64,000 nt of DNA from an uncultured bacterium (lineage in GTDB: Bacteria > Bacillota_I > Bacilli_A > RFN20 > CAG-826). The DNA lies in assembly GCA_949285665.1 (NCBI GenBank), contig CASDYC010000001.1:69376-133375 (forward strand), in the 5' to 3' direction. The first letter of the stretch is position 1. The number at the start of each line of letters is the position of its first letter. The notes below the pieces were generated by a model. It was not told the origin of the DNA, made no database searches, and saw nothing but the letters and a program-made list of their open reading frames with translations. Positions 62,219 through 64,000 of the stretch are shown in pieces. A program made the translations under genes and the position numbers.

Positions 62219-64000
62219 ATGTTTAAAGATAAAGAACAATTTAAAAGAGCGTTTGTCGAATCACTAACTGAAAAATATGGTGTTAGCGTTGAAGATAGCG
62301 ATATTACCGAAAAATTTGATATTTTAGGTACATTAGTTAGAAATTATGCTGGTGTAAATTGGAGAAGTACAAGAACAGAAATTTCTAGTGAAAAATACAA
62401 ACAATTATTTTATTTTTCTCTTGAATTCTTAATGGGCAGATTATTAGTCAATAACATGCAAAATTTAGGAATTTATGAAATTTGTCGGGATGGTTTAAAA
62501 GAATTAGGAATTGATATTAATGAATTAGAAGATCAAGAAAGCGATGCTGGTTTAGGAAACGGTGGTTTAGGAAGATTGGCAGCTTGTTTCTTAGATTCTA
62601 TTGCATCTCTTGGCTATCCAGGCCATGGTAATACATTGCGTTATCAATATGGATTTTTTAGACAAAAATTTGTCGATGGAAAACAAGTTGAATTACCAGA
62701 TCAATGGTTAGCAAATGGTAATGTTTGGGAAGTTAGAAAACCAAAACATGCAGTTGAAGTCATGTTTTATGGAAGACCTGAAACTTACTTAAAACCAGAT
62801 GGAAGTTATTCCATTAAAACAGTAGATGCTTTATATGTCAAAGCAATGCCTTATGATATGACAGTTGTTGGATATCATAATAATGTTGCAAATACATTAA
62901 GATTATGGAGTGCCGAACCTTCAATTTCTAATTTACCTTTAAATATGGATTTCGAAGACTATTTAAGTGAAATTAATGAAATTTGTCGATCACTTTATCC
63001 AGATGATTCAACGGAACATGGAAAGTTACTCAGATTAAAACAAGAATATTTCTTAGTTTCAGCTGGGTTACAAAGTGTTATGAGAAGTCATTATCGAAGA
63101 CATCATACTTTTGATAATTTCTATAAATTTTATGTTTTCCAATTAAATGACACGCATCCAATTTTAGCAATTCCAGAATTAATGAGATTATTAATGGATG
63201 AATATGGCTATGGTTGGGACGATGCTTGGAAACAAGTTACAAAATGTATTGCATATACAAATCATACAATTTTAGCTGAAGCATTAGAAAAATGGCCTAT
63301 TTCTTATATGCAACGATTATTACCTAGAATTTATTTAATCATTGAAGAAATTAATCGTCGATTTAATATTTTCTTAAATGAAAAAGGTATCGAAGAAACT
63401 CAAAAACGTGATATGCAAATTATTAAAGATAATCAAGTTTATATGGCAAATATGGCCATTTATGCTTGTTTCTCAGTTAATGGTGTTGCAAAAATTCACA
63501 CAAAAATTTTAGAAAAATCTACCTTTAGTTCGTTTTATAAAGTATTTCCAAGAAAATTTAATAATAAAACAAATGGTATTACACATCGAAGATGGTTCTT
63601 ATATTCAAATCCAAAATTAGCAAATTATGTCAGTGAATTAATTGGAAAAGATTGGATTACAGATTCTTTAAAATTAAAAGAATTTGAAAAATTTGCAAAC
63701 GATGAAGATGTTCAAAAGCGTGTTGGACATATAAAATATGAAAACAAAATTAATTTTGCAAATTTTGTCAAGAAAGAATATGGAATTGAAATTGATCCAA
63801 CAAGCATTTTTGATGTTCAAATTAAAAGATTACACGCTTATAAGCGTCAATTAATGAATTTATTTAGAATTATTTATTTATATTCTAGAATTAAAAATGA
63901 TGCAAACTTTACAATGTATCCAACAACATTTATTTTTGGTGCAAAAGCTGCTCCAAGCTATGTTTTTGCTAAAAAAGTTATTGAATTTATAAATGCTGTT
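62219..64000 (+). CDS. glgP: Glycogen phosphorylase (first 594 codons; continues past the window)
   Basis: A GT35 enzyme that releases glucose-1-phosphate from glycogen or maltodextrin. The frame is open from ATG 62219, after AGGGGGA, to the right edge. Visible landmarks are SLEFLMGRLL, ESDAGLGNGGLGRLAACFLDS, GNTLRYQYGFFRQ, LNDTHP, YTNHTILAEALEKW, NNKTNGITHRRW and VQIKRLHAYKRQLMN. The PLP lysine region near the C-terminus lies outside the window, so completeness cannot be judged. It forms an operon with glgB. Confidence 0.97.
   Translation, partial: MFKDKEQFKRAFVESLTEKYGVSVEDSDITEKFDILGTLVRNYAGVNWRSTRTEISSEKYKQLFYFSLEFLMGRLLVNNMQNLGIYEICRDGLKELGIDINELEDQESDAGLGNGGLGRLAACFLDSIASLGYPGHGNTLRYQYGFFRQKFVDGKQVELPDQWLANGNVWEVRKPKHAVEVMFYGRPETYLKPDGSYSIKTVDALYVKAMPYDMTVVGYHNNVANTLRLWSAEPSISNLPLNMDFEDYLSEINEICRSLYPDDSTEHGKLLRLKQEYFLVSAGLQSVMRSHYRRHHTFDNFYKFYVFQLNDTHPILAIPELMRLLMDEYGYGWDDAWKQVTKCIAYTNHTILAEALEKWPISYMQRLLPRIYLIIEEINRRFNIFLNEKGIEETQKRDMQIIKDNQVYMANMAIYACFSVNGVAKIHTKILEKSTFSSFYKVFPRKFNNKTNGITHRRWFLYSNPKLANYVSELIGKDWITDSLKLKEFEKFANDEDVQKRVGHIKYENKINFANFVKKEYGIEIDPTSIFDVQIKRLHAYKRQLMNLFRIIYLYSRIKNDANFTMYPTTFIFGAKAAPSYVFAKKVIEFINAV

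Overview
The window is a strongly AT-rich stretch of a low-GC Gram-positive-type genome. The gene set is that of the class Bacilli and its wall-poor relatives: EzrA, the DnaB/DnaI primosome pair, a T-box upstream of thrS, an L20-type leader and a rare ATT start on infC, and lipoproteins with short N-terminal signals. UGA is used as a stop (for example dnaB, and the lipoprotein ending at 8361), so this is not a UGA=Trp mollicute. I cannot place it more precisely than an AT-rich Bacilli/Mycoplasmatota-like lineage. Nothing here looks like a prophage, integrative element or CRISPR system.

Layout. (1) 1-12105: a 12 kb one-direction block on the + strand. It holds the tail of a probable solute-binding protein, an Opp-type importer (oppBCDF), a two-helix mini-protein, a membrane-anchored double beta-helix protein, two Ig-like lipoproteins flanking a GH32 glycosidase, and a strong terminator. 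I read it as a glycan-uptake and degradation locus. (2) 12128-19321: a GH38 alpha-mannosidase and a LacI repressor, divergent from a PfkB kinase / lyxose-mannose isomerase / class II aldolase / DUF4432 epimerase operon. Two near-identical LacI-type operators lie between them, so this looks like a self-contained mannoside catabolic module. (3) 19373-24523: corA and a MarR-controlled heterodimeric ABC exporter, read leftward. (4) 24648-31146: Fe-type alcohol dehydrogenase, a large secreted lipoprotein nuclease of the EndA family, enolase, and an HI0933-type flavoprotein. (5) 31119-31890: a tRNA-Leu / tRNA-Val island. It contains a G-rich 12-bp triple repeat, an orphan promoter with a LacI-like operator, and a start-less reading frame. 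(6) 31891-35454: a GH3 glycosidase and a second LacI repressor.

(7) 35506-60177: a housekeeping block whose gene content matches one region of the Bacillus subtilis chromosome, though rearranged. It runs tyrS, rpsD, ezrA, cysteine desulfurase, thiI, rplT-rpmI-infC, thrS, ROK kinase, pyk, pfkA, dnaB, dnaI, a mutM-coaE gene fusion, polA, dnaE, a DHH phosphoesterase and ackA. The last five form one leftward chain in which every junction overlaps by 1-8 bp. (8) 60326-64000: glgB and the first 594 codons of glgP, for glycogen synthesis and turnover.

Together the genes describe a fermentative organism. It imports oligosaccharides through ABC transporters, trims them with GH32, GH38 and GH3 enzymes that lack signal peptides, runs glycolysis through PfkA, enolase and Pyk to acetate (AckA) and possibly alcohols, and stores glycogen. 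The most unusual points are the outward-facing lipoproteins that share an unrecognised beta-rich module, the fused MutM-CoaE protein, the coupled mannosidase/isomerase/kinase/aldolase pathway, and the unexplained tRNA-flanked region at 31.28-31.72 kb.
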